Positions 8,580 to 18,247 of a stretch of DNA of 53,418 nt are shown here, in pieces (within the stretch, counting starts at the first letter, position 1; the number at the start of each line of letters is the position of its first letter). The stretch covers positions 1 through 53,418 of the forward strand of contig DAIDHX010000081.1 of assembly GCA_027451885.1 (NCBI GenBank), in the 5' to 3' direction. A program made the position numbers and the translations under genes. Below the pieces are notes generated by a model. It was not told where the DNA came from and did no database searches. It was given only the letters and a program-made list of their open reading frames with translations. The DNA is from Planctomycetales bacterium (GTDB taxonomy: Bacteria; Planctomycetota; Planctomycetia; Isosphaerales; Isosphaeraceae).

Positions 8580-11500
8580 TCAGGCGTGCGTGGGCTCGTC
8601 CGGCGGGGTCCGAGCGGCCTTCTGGTTGGCGGCGTATTGCAGCAGTCGCTCCAGGTCCTGGATGCGGAATGGTTTGGTCAGGTGTTCATTGAACCCCGCG
8701 GCGGAAGTGGCTGCGCGGTCTTCTGGGCGGCCATAGCCCGTAAGCGCGATCAGGTAAGGCTGCGGCTCCTGGCGGCGGCGGATCTGCCGCGCAAGCTCAT
8801 ACCCGTCCATGCCCGGTAGGCCGATGTCGAGCAGGGCGGCATCGACCGTCTCCTCCTCCAGAACCTTGAGCGCGGCTCTGCTATCGGAAACGGCACGGAC
8901 GGTGTGCCCGGCCAGGCGCAGAAGCCCGACCAGCGAGACCTGGATGTCTGCATCGTCCTCGACGACCAGGCAATGCAAGGAAAGGTCAGGGGCGAGCGCG
9001 GCCGGGGCCTGGTCCCGGCTTGCGTTGGCCAGGACCGCGAGCGCGGCGGGATCCGCGATCAGCGGCAAGCGGACGACGAACTCGCTCCCCTTGCCCGGCC
9101 CCGCACTCAGGGGCTCGACCGTCCCGCCATGGAGCTCCACGATCGTGCGCACCAGGGTCAGGCCCACGCCAATGCCGCCATCGGCCCGCGCGAGCGTGGC
9201 ATCAACCTGGACGAACGGCTCGAAAATCCGGGGAAGCATCTCCGCCGACAGCCCGACTCCCGTGTCGCGCACCCGGATCACCGCCTGACCGTCCTCCCGC
9301 AAGACGCTGTACCAGACCCTCCCTCCCGCGGGGGTGTACTTGGCGGCGTTTCTCAGGAGGTTGACCTGGACTTGCTGGAGTCGGTCTGGGTCGCCGAGCA
9401 CGGGGAGCGGCTCTTCCCAACTTTGCTCCGTGAGGATCACTCCGGTTTCTTGGAACCACTGCTTGACCTCCTCCAGCACGTCCTGAGTGATGGTTCTGAG
9501 GTCGAAAATCGAGCGGCGGAGCTCGAGCTTGTCGCGGCTGAAGCGTGCGACTTCAAGCAGGTCGTCCACCAGCCTGGCCATGTGCCTGGCTCGCCTGTTG
9601 ATCACGCCGACCCAGCGGTCGACGTCGGAATCCCGCACAGTGTTCCGCAGCGCCATCTCGGCGGCGTTCAAGACCGCGGCCAGCGGGTTGCGAAGCTCGT
9701 GCGAAAGCATGGCGAGAAATCGGTCGCGCTGCTCGACCGACTCGCGGGCCATCCGCTCCGCGTCGCGGATCTGGGTGACGTCGGTCTTGATCCCGCCCAC
9801 TCCCGTGATCCTCCCCGCCTCGTCGCGGAGGGGAAACTTGACCGAGAGAAAACTATGCGGGCCGTCCGCAAGCGGGATCGTGACCTCGTCCTGCACTTCC
9901 TCACCCTCACGCAGCACCAGATCGTCCCGGCTGGTCACGCGATCGGCGACCTCGTGCGGAAACAGGTCGTAGGCCGTCTTCCCGATCGGGTCCTGGCCCA
10001 CGGCCCGCTTGAATGACTCGTCGCACAGCAAATACCGGCCGCGCAAATCTCGGATAAAGATCCAGTTGGGAGAATTGCGCAGAATCCCATTGAGCTGCTC
10101 GTCCTTGCGCCTGGCTTCCCCCTCGGCCCGCTTCACCCCGCTCAAATCGACCAGCGTTAAAACCACCCCATTGCTCGCCAGCCCAGCCCGATAAGGCAGA
10201 ATTCGCAGCAAAAACCAGTGCCCGCGCCGGTCTCGGACCTGGCGCTCGAGCGAGGCCGATTTCTCGAGAACCTGCCGCAGATCGTCCATCAGGCCGATAT
10301 GATCAATCGTGTACGTGAAATTATCAATCCTTCTCCCAACGTCCTGCGGCATCAGGTTGAAGGTCTCGGCGATCTTGGGGGTGAACTTGCGGATGAGAAG
10401 ATCGCGGTCGAGAAAGATGGTATGGACTTCGGTGCTGATCAGCAGGTTGTCCATGTCGGTCGTCAACTCGGTGAGCTCGGCGATTTTTTTCTGATATTCG
10501 GCGTTCACCGTGTAGAGTTCTTCGTTGACCGAGTGCAGCTCTTCGTTGGTGCTTTGCAGTTCCTCGTTGGCGGCGGTGAGCTCCTGATTGGTCGCCTGGA
10601 GCTCCTCGTTGCTGGTTTCCATCTCCTCGATCACCGCCTGGAGATTCTCCTTGGTGTAGCGGAGTTCCCCTTCCAGGGTCAGGATCTGTTCGCGGGAGGC
10701 CTGGCTGAGGTCGATCGCCCGGGCGGTTTCACGGACGGAAGGGGCTTCGCCAAGCTCCTCGAACTGGACGAGCGCGTGGCTCACGCTGGCGCGCCGGTTG
10801 CGGATGGGGCGGACGGTGAGGTTGATCAGGCGTTCGTCCCCTGATTGGCCCACGCGCAGACTCTTGTAAGCAACCCGCGCAAGCTCCTTGAACACGCGAG
10901 GCATGGCGCCGGTGAGCGCAGTGCGGACCTCGGGATCAACGAGCTCCAGAAGCTCGGTGGTGACGCGTCCTTCGCGGAATCGCAGATATTTGCTGGCGCC
11001 GCCGAACGACTGCACGACCTCGCCACGGTCGTTGACGAGCAAGCCGGGGGGCATGAACTCATCGAGCAGCGCGTCGTACATTCCGGCCAGGTGCAGATCG
11101 ACGGTTGAGGGGGCGGTCCCGGTGTGCTCGCGGCGAAGTGGGGTGAGCTCGGTCACCCGCAGGTCGCTCACGAGGCGAACATCGCGGCGTTTGCGATAGA
11201 ACTTCCAGCGCGGGTCGAGGGGCTCGAACTCGTCACTGACTTCCCCTGGGGTCTCGCTGGGGCCGAGAAACAGCACGCCGCCGGTCTTGAGCGAGAAGTG
11301 GAAAAGCGAGAGCACCCGCTTCTGGGCGGGGGGCTGAAGATAGATCAAAAGATTCCGGCATGTTACCAGGTCGAGCTTGGTGAACGGGGCATCCTTGAGC
11401 ACGTTGTGCTGGGCGAAGACGATCGACCTGCGGAGTTCGGCGGAGACCTGGAAGCCGCCGGCGATGCGTGTGAAGAATCGGTTCAGGCGTTCGGGTTCGA

Positions 11501-12659
11501 TTTCGGCGCAGGCGGCCTCGGGATAGATCCCCGCGCCCGCGATGTCGAGCGAGGCCCGGTGGGCATCGGTGGCGAAGATTTTGACGGGCCCGGTGCGGTT
11601 CAGGGTCTCCATGCCTTCGCGCACCAGGATCGCGAGCGAGTAGGCTTCCTCGCCGGTGGCGCAGCCGGCGACCCACGCCCGGAACTCATCGCCGGGCGCG
11701 AGCCTGCCGATCAAGACGGGGAGCACATCGCGGCCGATGCGGGCGAACGCCTCCTCGTCGCGGAAGAAGCGGGTCACCCCGATGAGCAGATCCTTGTAGA
11801 GCAGATTCAATTCGGCCGGGTCTTCGACCAGGCGGCGGGCGTACTCGTCGAGCCCGGGAACATCTCCCAGCGAGAGCCGCCGCTCGAGCCGCCTCGCCAC
11901 GGTGTCTGGCTTGTAGTGCGAGAAGTCGATCCCGTAGGCGTCGCGGAGCAAGCGGAAGACGGCCTCCACGCCGGTTGGGGCGGGGGTGGGCGAATCGGGC
12001 TCGGCGTGCAGGCTCCGCGCGTGCCGCAAAAGCGCATTGGGAATGGCCTCCGGCGCGAGCGTAAGATTGGTCGCGCCGGTGTCGATCGCGTTGCGGGGCA
12101 TGCCGTCGAACTTGGCCGTCTCGGGATCCTGCACGATGACCAGGCCGCCCGCCTCATGCACGTCCCGCACGCCGCGCGAGCCGTCGCTGCCGGTACCCGA
12201 CAGGATGATCGCAACCGCGCGGTCGCGCGCTTCCTGCGCAAGCGACCGGAGCAGGTGGTCGATCGGCAGCGTGATGAGCTGCGACGGGTCCTTGTCCGTC
12301 AGCAAGAGCCGCCCATGCCGGATAATCATGTCCTTGCGGGGCGGGATCAAAAAGACCGCGTCGGGCTGGAGCGGCATCCCGTCTTCAACCACCCGGATCG
12401 GCAGGTGGGTCCGCCGGCCCAGGATGTCGTCCGTCAGGCTCTTGTAGTTTGGCGAGAGGTGCTGCACAACCACAAACGCCATCCCGGTGTCGGTGGGCAT
12501 CGCCTCGAAGAGCCGCTCAAGCGCCTCCAGACCGCCGGCGGACGCCCCAATGCCGACCACGAGGAGCGGGGTCGGCCCCTCCTCGCGCCGCTCCACCGCC
12601 GCCTCGCCTTCGCCGCCGTCGTCAATGTCGGAAGTGAATTCGTGATCCGCGCTCGCCAT
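8580..12659 (-). CDS. CheB-CheR-PAS hybrid histidine kinase with receiver domain
   Basis: About 1359 residues. In order: CheB methylesterase (VVGIGASAGGLEALERLF with the catalytic Ser, VVQHLSPNYKSL with His, SGTGSDGSRG with Asp); CheR methyltransferase (YKPDTVARRLERRL, SAM-binding FRAWVAGCATGEEAYSLAI); a long coiled coil rich in NEELQ/NEEL repeats; two PAS regions; HisKA with H-box MLSHELRNPLAAVLN; HATPase (LLRNAAKYTPAG, RVRDTGVGL, GVGLTLVRTIV); and a C-terminal receiver (ALLDIGLPGMDG). All key residues appear intact. CheB and CheR normally modify chemoreceptor glutamates; fusions of this type act more broadly in sensing. No chemoreceptor, CheA or CheW lies nearby. I prefer the ATG at 12659, 6 bases after GGAG; a longer frame reaches an ATG at 12782 but adds non-conserved residues. 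Confidence 0.9.
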   Translation of the reverse strand: MASADHEFTSDIDDGGEGEAAVERREEGPTPLLVVGIGASAGGLEALERLFEAMPTDTGMAFVVVQHLSPNYKSLTDDILGRRTHLPIRVVEDGMPLQPDAVFLIPPRKDMIIRHGRLLLTDKDPSQLITLPIDHLLRSLAQEARDRAVAIILSGTGSDGSRGVRDVHEAGGLVIVQDPETAKFDGMPRNAIDTGATNLTLAPEAIPNALLRHARSLHAEPDSPTPAPTGVEAVFRLLRDAYGIDFSHYKPDTVARRLERRLSLGDVPGLDEYARRLVEDPAELNLLYKDLLIGVTRFFRDEEAFARIGRDVLPVLIGRLAPGDEFRAWVAGCATGEEAYSLAILVREGMETLNRTGPVKIFATDAHRASLDIAGAGIYPEAACAEIEPERLNRFFTRIAGGFQVSAELRRSIVFAQHNVLKDAPFTKLDLVTCRNLLIYLQPPAQKRVLSLFHFSLKTGGVLFLGPSETPGEVSDEFEPLDPRWKFYRKRRDVRLVSDLRVTELTPLRREHTGTAPSTVDLHLAGMYDALLDEFMPPGLLVNDRGEVVQSFGGASKYLRFREGRVTTELLELVDPEVRTALTGAMPRVFKELARVAYKSLRVGQSGDERLINLTVRPIRNRRASVSHALVQFEELGEAPSVRETARAIDLSQASREQILTLEGELRYTKENLQAVIEEMETSNEELQATNQELTAANEELQSTNEELHSVNEELYTVNAEYQKKIAELTELTTDMDNLLISTEVHTIFLDRDLLIRKFTPKIAETFNLMPQDVGRRIDNFTYTIDHIGLMDDLRQVLEKSASLERQVRDRRGHWFLLRILPYRAGLASNGVVLTLVDLSGVKRAEGEARRKDEQLNGILRNSPNWIFIRDLRGRYLLCDESFKRAVGQDPIGKTAYDLFPHEVADRVTSRDDLVLREGEEVQDEVTIPLADGPHSFLSVKFPLRDEAGRITGVGGIKTDVTQIRDAERMARESVEQRDRFLAMLSHELRNPLAAVLNAAEMALRNTVRDSDVDRWVGVINRRARHMARLVDDLLEVARFSRDKLELRRSIFDLRTITQDVLEEVKQWFQETGVILTEQSWEEPLPVLGDPDRLQQVQVNLLRNAAKYTPAGGRVWYSVLREDGQAVIRVRDTGVGLSAEMLPRIFEPFVQVDATLARADGGIGVGLTLVRTIVELHGGTVEPLSAGPGKGSEFVVRLPLIADPAALAVLANASRDQAPAALAPDLSLHCLVVEDDADIQVSLVGLLRLAGHTVRAVSDSRAALKVLEEETVDAALLDIGLPGMDGYELARQIRRRQEPQPYLIALTGYGRPEDRAATSAAGFNEHLTKPFRIQDLERLLQYAANQKAARTPPDEPTHA

Positions 12660-13367
12660 CGATCGCTCCAATTCAGCCTCTGGATCCGGAAGTGCGGGCC
12701 GATTTGCCAACCGGCCGAACAGCGGCAGACGCTCGCGATAGGAAATGAAGCGAGCGGCCGTCGTGATGTCGAGGACTCGCATCCTGCCCAGGAGGGCACG
12801 CGTCTCAGGGATGCAAGGGATCCACTGGCCCTGCTACCTGTGAAAGGCCTTCATCTTGTGGCCCCACGGGTGAGAAACGGGGGCGGCCATCCTCAGCGCC
12901 GCCTGTCGTTGGCAGTACAGTGTCATGCTCGAGCGTATGGGCATCTCCTCTACTCAACCAGGATTCGCGCTCAGGATCAAGGAAAACTCGGCAGCCCGAT
13001 GCCAGAAGAACCATGCGGCGGGCGGTCGTCCCGGGGCGGCAGCGCGCCCCGCGCAAACCAGCCAGGCCCCGCCCATTCCGCCTGAGCCGCCCCAGCGGCG
13101 GTGGCAGACAGCCTTCAATTTTATTCGAACATACGTATGTTTATTGCTATGGTTGCAGGTGATGCGTGCAGGATCGCGCCCGGAATGAGGCCGGATTTCG
13201 CTGCGCGGAGTCGAGCGGGATCGCCATGTGAATTCATAAGCCATGAGCGAGGCAGGGGATGGGGATCGGGGTTGAAACAATGCCGCGCCCCTCTCGCCGC
13301 TGGGTTGGCGGTTTGCGACAATGGGGTCGAGGCAGAACCCTTATTTTCGTCTCCCCCCGCGCACCCG
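12660..13367. other. Divergent gap between kinase and VOC genes
   Basis: About 600-700 bases depending on the kinase start. Open frames here are shadows without ribosome sites or known domains. The only structured element I see is a 14-bp perfect palindrome in an AT-rich patch at 13128-13141. Confidence 0.5.
13128..13141. promoter_or_regulatory. 14-bp palindrome AACATACGTATGTT
   Basis: A perfect palindrome inside an AT-rich island (about 13118-13150) of an otherwise GC-rich gap. It looks like an operator for a dimeric regulator. The outer GAAC...GTTT half-sites recall SOS boxes but the spacing (8 bases) differs from the Gram-positive GAAC-N4-GTTC box, so I do not name a regulator. Which flanking gene it would control is unclear. 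Confidence 0.35.
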
Positions 13368-13820
13368 ATGCCGAATTCCTCCGAATCCACCATCCCCGCA
13401 GGCGATCTCGGTTCTCGTCCTGAGCTATTCATGACGGTCCTGCGGGTGAGCGACTGGGCCAGCCAGGTGCGCTGGTACACGGAGACCCTGGGGCTCGAGC
13501 TCGTCCTGCGTGACGATCGCAACGAGTTCGCATTTCTGGCGGCGGGAGCAGGGCGGCTGGGGCTGCAAGGCGGGCGCAGGGGAGTCGCCGCGCGTTCGAA
13601 GGCGCGGCTCGTTTTTCAGGTGCCTGACCTCGACCGCCAGCGTGAGCGGCTGGTCGCGGCGGGCGTGGATGTCAGCGAACCGATCGAGAACCACGAAGAA
13701 TCGTATCGCGAAGCGCGGCTGCACGATCCCGAGGGGAACAGTCTCACGCTCTTCACCTGGACGGCGGGGCGCAGCCACGCGGCCCGGCCCGGGCCGGACG
13801 ATTCCCAGACCGGTGATTGA
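13368..13820 (+). CDS. VOC (glyoxalase/bleomycin-resistance fold) protein
   Basis: About 150 residues with a single vicinal-oxygen-chelate fold: first beta-strand FMTVLRVSDWASQVRWYTETLGLEL, centre RLVFQVPDLDRQRERLVAAGVDV, and the terminal strand ARLHDPEGNSLTLFTW with the conserved Glu/Asn-rich metal strand. The family includes glyoxalase I, dioxygenases and fosfomycin or bleomycin resistance proteins; the substrate cannot be predicted. The ATG at 13368 lacks a good ribosome site and ATG 13432 is an alternative. It ends 17 bases before the next gene's start and may share its transcript. Confidence 0.8.
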   Translation: MPNSSESTIPAGDLGSRPELFMTVLRVSDWASQVRWYTETLGLELVLRDDRNEFAFLAAGAGRLGLQGGRRGVAARSKARLVFQVPDLDRQRERLVAAGVDVSEPIENHEESYREARLHDPEGNSLTLFTWTAGRSHAARPGPDDSQTGD

Positions 13821-13837
13821 TCGCGAGGAACTGGTCG

Positions 13838-16800
13838 ATGGCACGCAAACGAACCTGGGCGGGAATCGTTCTATCAACCTGTGTCACTGCGCTTGGGCCA
13901 GGCCGGGCGGACGCGCAAAAACCCGCGCCCGTGGAGAACATCTCGTCGTTCCCGCACCGATCGCCCGCCGACGAGCGCAAGGCGCTTCATGTTCCGCCGG
14001 GATTCGAGATCCAGCTTGTGGCGGCCGAGCCGGACATCCACAAGCCGCTCAACCTGGCCTTTGACGATCGCGGCCGGCTCTGGGTCACGGACACGGTCGA
14101 GTATCCGTTTCCCGCCGCGCCCGGCACGAAGCCGCGCGACACGGTCAAGATCCTCTCGGACTTCGGACCCGGCGGCAACGCACGCAAGATCGAGACCTTT
14201 GCCGATGGGCTCAACATCCCGATCGGGCTTTTGCCCATGCCGTCGTCCAACGCCGCGCTCGTGCACAGCATCCCCAACATCTACCACCTGGAAGACAGCG
14301 ATGGCGATGGCAAGGCCGATCGCCGCGACGTGTTCTACGGCGTCTTCGGCAATCGCGACACCCACGGCATGACCAACGCCTTCACCTGGGGTTTCGACGG
14401 CTGGATCTACGCCTGCCACGGCTTCTCGAATACCTCGAAGGTCGCCGGCAAGGATCAGCGGGCGATCGAGATGAACTCCGGCAATACCTACCGCATGCGC
14501 GCGGACGGTTCGCACGCGGAGTACATCACCCACGGCCAGGTGAATCCGTTCGGGCTCGCGTTCGACACCCTTGGCAATCTCTATTCCTGCGACTGCCACA
14601 GCCGGCCGATCTATCAGCTTCTCAAGGGGGCCTGGTATCCCAGCTTCGGCAAGCCGGACGACGGCCTGGGCTTTGGACCCGAGATGGTCACCCACGACCA
14701 CGGCTCGACCGGCATCGCCGGGATCTCTTATTACACCGCGACCCAGTTTCCCGAGGCGTATCGCGGCACGATCTTCATTGGCAACGTCGTCACCAACCGC
14801 ATCAATCACGACCGCGTCGAATTCCACGGCAGCTCACCCAGGGGAATCGAGCAGCCGGACTTCGTGTGGAGCGAGGACAACTGGTTCCGGCCGGTCGACA
14901 TCGAGCTCGGGCCGGACGGAGCGCTCTACATCGCCGACTTCTACAACCGAATCATCGGCCATTACGAGGTGCCGATCACGCATCCCGGGCGCGACCGCAC
15001 TAGCGGGCGGATCTGGCGCATCGTGTACCGCGGCAAGGAGCCCGCGCCCGCGTACCGCCCGGCCGACCTCACGACGGCTTCGATGGACGATCTGATCCAG
15101 CGGCTCGATGATTCGAACCTGGCGATCCGCATCTCCGCGGCCAACCAGCTCGTGGGGCGATTTTCGAGCGAATGCAAGGCGGCTCTGGCTCCGATTCTGG
15201 CGGCCGCGCCGTCGTACACAAAGCGGGTTCATGCGCTCTGGGTTCTCGAGCGCACAGGCGCGCTCGAGGAGCCGATGCTCTCAGGCGCGCTTTCGGCGAG
15301 CGATCGTGCGCTTGTGGTCCATGCGCTCGGGGTGCTGGCGAATCGCCAGGCGATTTCGCCTGGGCTGCGCGCCCGGGCGCTCGAGCTCCTGGGATCGCCC
15401 GATCCGTTCGTCGCGCGGGGGAGCGCGGGAGCGCTCGGGGCGCATCCCGCGAACGCCCAGATCCGCCCGCTGCTGGCGCTCGTCGAAAAGACCCCCGCCG
15501 ACGACCAGGCGCTCATCCACGTGGCCCGCATGGCCCTGCGGGACCAGCTTGCAACGAGCGATGCCTGGGCGAGTCTCGCCCCCGAGTCGCTCAGCGAGCG
15601 CGACCGCCGCGAGCTGGCGAGCATCGCCCCCGGCGTTCATAACGCTCCGTCCGCCGCGTTTCTGCTCGAGCACCTGCGGCGGATCGACGAGCCGACGCCG
15701 AACCGCAACAAGTACGCCCATTACATCGCGCGCTACGGCGACGACCGGCTCCAGCACGATCTGGCGCGGGTCGCCAGCAAGGGCAAAAGCGCGGGGGAAG
15801 AGCTTGCCATCCTCCGCGCGATTCAGCATGGCGCGCAGGAGCGGGGCCGCGGGCTCGACCCCGCCAGCCGCACCCGCGCGGCCGAGCTCGCCAGCAGCCT
15901 GGTCGCTTCAAAATCACCCAGCGACATCATGCTCGGAATCGACGTCATTCGCGACTTCGGCTTCCATGAGCAACAGCCCAGGCTCAGGGCGGTGGTTGAC
16001 AACCCCAGGGTTCCCACGGGAACCCGAACCCATGCCCTGGGTGCATTGCTTGCGAGCGATCCCCGGGGGAACCTCACGACCACGGCGGGGGTTCTGCGCG
16101 ACTCGGCACAGCCCATGCCGCTGCGGCAGTCGGCGGCCGGGTTGCTGGGCAACCTGCATGATCCGCGCGCGGTGGAATTGCTCCTCGGCACGCTGCCAAT
16201 CGCACCCGAAGCGCTCCAGACCTCGATCGCCGAGGCGCTCGCCAGGCGCAGGGAAAACGCCGCCGCGCTGCTCGACGCCGTGGCTCAGGGCAAGGCATCC
16301 GCCCGCCTGCTCCAGAATCGCGGTGTGCGAGCCCTGCTCGAAGACGCGAACCTGCCGAAGATCGGCGACCGCCTGGCCGCGCTCACGCGCAACTTACCAC
16401 CAGCGGATCAAAATCTGAGCACTCTCTTCGCCAAACGCAAACGGGCGTTCGAAAAGGCAAAACCCGACATCGCCCTGGGCGCGAAGGTCTTCGAGAAAAA
16501 CTGCGCGACCTGCCACCAGATCGACGGCAAGGGGGCGCGCATCGGCCCTCAGCTTGACGGCATCGGCGCCCGCGGGCTTGAGCGCTTGCTCGAGGACGTG
16601 CTCGATCCCAGCCGGAACGTCGATCAAAACTTCCGCGTCACCACGCTCCTGCTGGACGACGGCCGATCCATCTCCGGACTTGTGCTCCGGGAGGATGGCG
16701 CGGTGGTCGTGCTGGCGGACGCGACCGGCAAGGAGATCCGCGTGCCCAGAATGAGCGTGGAGGAGCACAATACCTCGCCGCTTTCGCTCATGCCCAGCAA

Positions 16801-16873
16801 CATGTCGGAGCAAATCGGCGAGGCGGAGTTCTCGGCCCTCATGGCGTATCTGCTCGCGAAAACCAGCCGCTGA
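13838..16873 (+). CDS. PVC-type membrane-bound dehydrogenase/heme-binding protein
   Basis: About 1011 residues. A signal peptide (Arg/Lys start, hydrophobic GIVLSTCVTALG, cleavage after RADA) leads to a six-bladed-propeller dehydrogenase-like domain (residues 50-395: PPGFEIQLVAAEPDI, HGMTNAFTWGFDGWIYACHG, GPDGALYIADFYNRIIGHYE), then a long alpha-helical HEAT-repeat region (420-860), and a C-terminal c-type cytochrome-like domain with CATCH near residue 889 and distal LMPSNM. This architecture is typical of planctomycetes and their relatives, where it is thought to act in extracytoplasmic oxidation of sugars or polysaccharide parts; this has not been shown for the individual protein. Start ATG follows GAGGAA by 7 bases. 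It lies convergent to the LarA operon. Confidence 0.9.
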   Translation: MARKRTWAGIVLSTCVTALGPGRADAQKPAPVENISSFPHRSPADERKALHVPPGFEIQLVAAEPDIHKPLNLAFDDRGRLWVTDTVEYPFPAAPGTKPRDTVKILSDFGPGGNARKIETFADGLNIPIGLLPMPSSNAALVHSIPNIYHLEDSDGDGKADRRDVFYGVFGNRDTHGMTNAFTWGFDGWIYACHGFSNTSKVAGKDQRAIEMNSGNTYRMRADGSHAEYITHGQVNPFGLAFDTLGNLYSCDCHSRPIYQLLKGAWYPSFGKPDDGLGFGPEMVTHDHGSTGIAGISYYTATQFPEAYRGTIFIGNVVTNRINHDRVEFHGSSPRGIEQPDFVWSEDNWFRPVDIELGPDGALYIADFYNRIIGHYEVPITHPGRDRTSGRIWRIVYRGKEPAPAYRPADLTTASMDDLIQRLDDSNLAIRISAANQLVGRFSSECKAALAPILAAAPSYTKRVHALWVLERTGALEEPMLSGALSASDRALVVHALGVLANRQAISPGLRARALELLGSPDPFVARGSAGALGAHPANAQIRPLLALVEKTPADDQALIHVARMALRDQLATSDAWASLAPESLSERDRRELASIAPGVHNAPSAAFLLEHLRRIDEPTPNRNKYAHYIARYGDDRLQHDLARVASKGKSAGEELAILRAIQHGAQERGRGLDPASRTRAAELASSLVASKSPSDIMLGIDVIRDFGFHEQQPRLRAVVDNPRVPTGTRTHALGALLASDPRGNLTTTAGVLRDSAQPMPLRQSAAGLLGNLHDPRAVELLLGTLPIAPEALQTSIAEALARRRENAAALLDAVAQGKASARLLQNRGVRALLEDANLPKIGDRLAALTRNLPPADQNLSTLFAKRKRAFEKAKPDIALGAKVFEKNCATCHQIDGKGARIGPQLDGIGARGLERLLEDVLDPSRNVDQNFRVTTLLLDDGRSISGLVLREDGAVVVLADATGKEIRVPRMSVEEHNTSPLSLMPSNMSEQIGEAEFSALMAYLLAKTSR

Positions 16874-16929
16874 GCGGATCCGGCGGACGGATCGGGGCCG
16901 ATTCTCGCCGGTGATGCAAAGCGCGGGGA

Positions 16930-18213
16930 CTAACGCGCGAGCGTCGGCAGCACGTACGGGCCCTTGGGGATGACCGCAATCCGCGCATCGGGGCCGTATT
17001 CGGCGAGCGCGTCGGCCACCGCGGCTTCCACGCTTGTGGCGGGCTCGACGAAACACGAGGCCAGCACGTCGGCCGGCAGCCCGTCGGAGACAACCTTCAC
17101 CCGCGCCTTCCTGCGCACCTTGGCCAGCTCCTCGAGCTGCCACTGGTCCATCACGAAGTAGTCCTTGCCCAGAATGCGCGTCATGAAGAGGTCAAGCGAG
17201 GCGTTCTCGTGGAAGAGCGACTGGAACTCGGGACTGCCAACCCCCTCGCTCAGGCTGGCGGCGAGGATGATTGTGCCCCCTTGTTTCACGATCGGCAAGC
17301 AGCCCGTCATGCCCTTGACCGCCTGGTAGAACGTGGTGTCAAGCGGATAGCCCGCCGCACAGGTGACAACCACGTCGACCGGCTCGTGGACGGGTGCGCG
17401 GCAGACCCCTTCGATGAACCGCACGCCTGCGAGAAACGCCTGTTCCATGTCGCCGGCGACAACCGACGTCACCCGCCTGCGGCTGTCGAGCGTGACGTTC
17501 ACGATGAAGTCGCAGCCGGCCATTTTGGCGATCGCGGTGTTCTCTTCGTGGACGGGATTGCCGGCGAGGATGCCGCAATCCGCGTTCGGATGTTCCAGGA
17601 GCTCCGGACCGTGCCAGCGCTTGACGGTCTCGAGCGCGGCGACGCCGGGGCAGATCAGCTTGCGGCCGCCGGAATAGCCGGCCATCAGGTGGGGTTCGAT
17701 GAGCCCCGTGGTGATCTTGAGATCAGCCTGAACGTAGCGGGTGTCGATCCAGCCGGGGATGCCGCGGGAAGTGGTTCCAACCAGCGTGTGATCCTCCAGG
17801 CGCGGGCCGTAATGATCCGCGACGGGATAATCGGCCACCACGGAAGCGCCAAGCATCTCAAGCTTTTCGGCCGCGGTGCTGGGTCGGTGCAGGCCAGTGG
17901 CAACGAGGATCAAGGTCTTCTGGCGCGGAATGCCCGCCTGCTCGAGCACGGGGAGCATCGCCCCCAGGATGAGCGGGTTGGGCACGGGCCGGGTGATGTC
18001 GCACACCAGGATGCAGGCGCTCGACTTGCCGCGCGCCAGCTCAGCCAGAGGCTGCGCGGCGATGGGGTTCGCAAGCGCCTGGGCGATGGCGCTTGCGGGA
18101 TCGTCAAGCGGCGGCACGTCGCGCATCGCCAGCGGCCCCACCAGCCGATCGCCGGGAAGCTCGACCTCGAGTCCTGTGCGGCCGTAGTCGAGCGTCAGCT
18201 TCACCGTCTTCAT
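16930..18213 (-). CDS. larA: Nickel-dependent lactate racemase family (LarA)
   Basis: 427 residues. LarA interconverts D- and L-lactate or related 2-hydroxyacids with a nickel-pincer (NPN) cofactor bound to a lysine. Key residues of the characterised Lactiplantibacillus enzyme are present, offset by at most one: Arg75 in DITRPVPN, His109 in [11 protein letters not shown], His175 in IEPHLMAGY, Lys185 in [10 protein letters not shown] (cofactor attachment) and His201. The cofactor-making genes larB, larC and larE are not in the window. ATG 18213 has an AAAGGCG ribosome site. It is third in a minus-strand row, 34 bases after the DUF1501 gene, so it is probably cotranscribed with DUF1549/1553 and DUF1501 genes. 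A racemase for another 2-hydroxyacid is possible. Confidence 0.9.
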   Translation of the reverse strand: MKTVKLTLDYGRTGLEVELPGDRLVGPLAMRDVPPLDDPASAIAQALANPIAAQPLAELARGKSSACILVCDITRPVPNPLILGAMLPVLEQAGIPRQKTLILVATGLHRPSTAAEKLEMLGASVVADYPVADHYGPRLEDHTLVGTTSRGIPGWIDTRYVQADLKITTGLIEPHLMAGYSGGRKLICPGVAALETVKRWHGPELLEHPNADCGILAGNPVHEENTAIAKMAGCDFIVNVTLDSRRRVTSVVAGDMEQAFLAGVRFIEGVCRAPVHEPVDVVVTCAAGYPLDTTFYQAVKGMTGCLPIVKQGGTIILAASLSEGVGSPEFQSLFHENASLDLFMTRILGKDYFVMDQWQLEELAKVRRKARVKVVSDGLPADVLASCFVEPATSVEAAVADALAEYGPDARIAVIPKGPYVLPTLAR

Positions 18214-18247
18214 CAAATCGCCTTTCTGGATCAGTCGTGGGCAAGAC

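Noticed and set aside
8580-12659. Part of a chemotaxis cluster
   Set aside because: CheB and CheR domains are present, but there is no chemoreceptor, CheA, CheW or CheY gene in the window.
11124-13085. 653-codon plus-strand open frame opposite the kinase gene
   Set aside because: High-GC antisense shadow. The minus-strand kinase has unmistakable domains over the same bases, and the plus frame has no domain or ribosome site.
13126-13143. LexA (SOS) box
   Set aside because: GAAC and GTTT half-sites are 8 bases apart, not the 4 of the Gram-positive box, and no repair gene follows; kept only as an unnamed palindrome.
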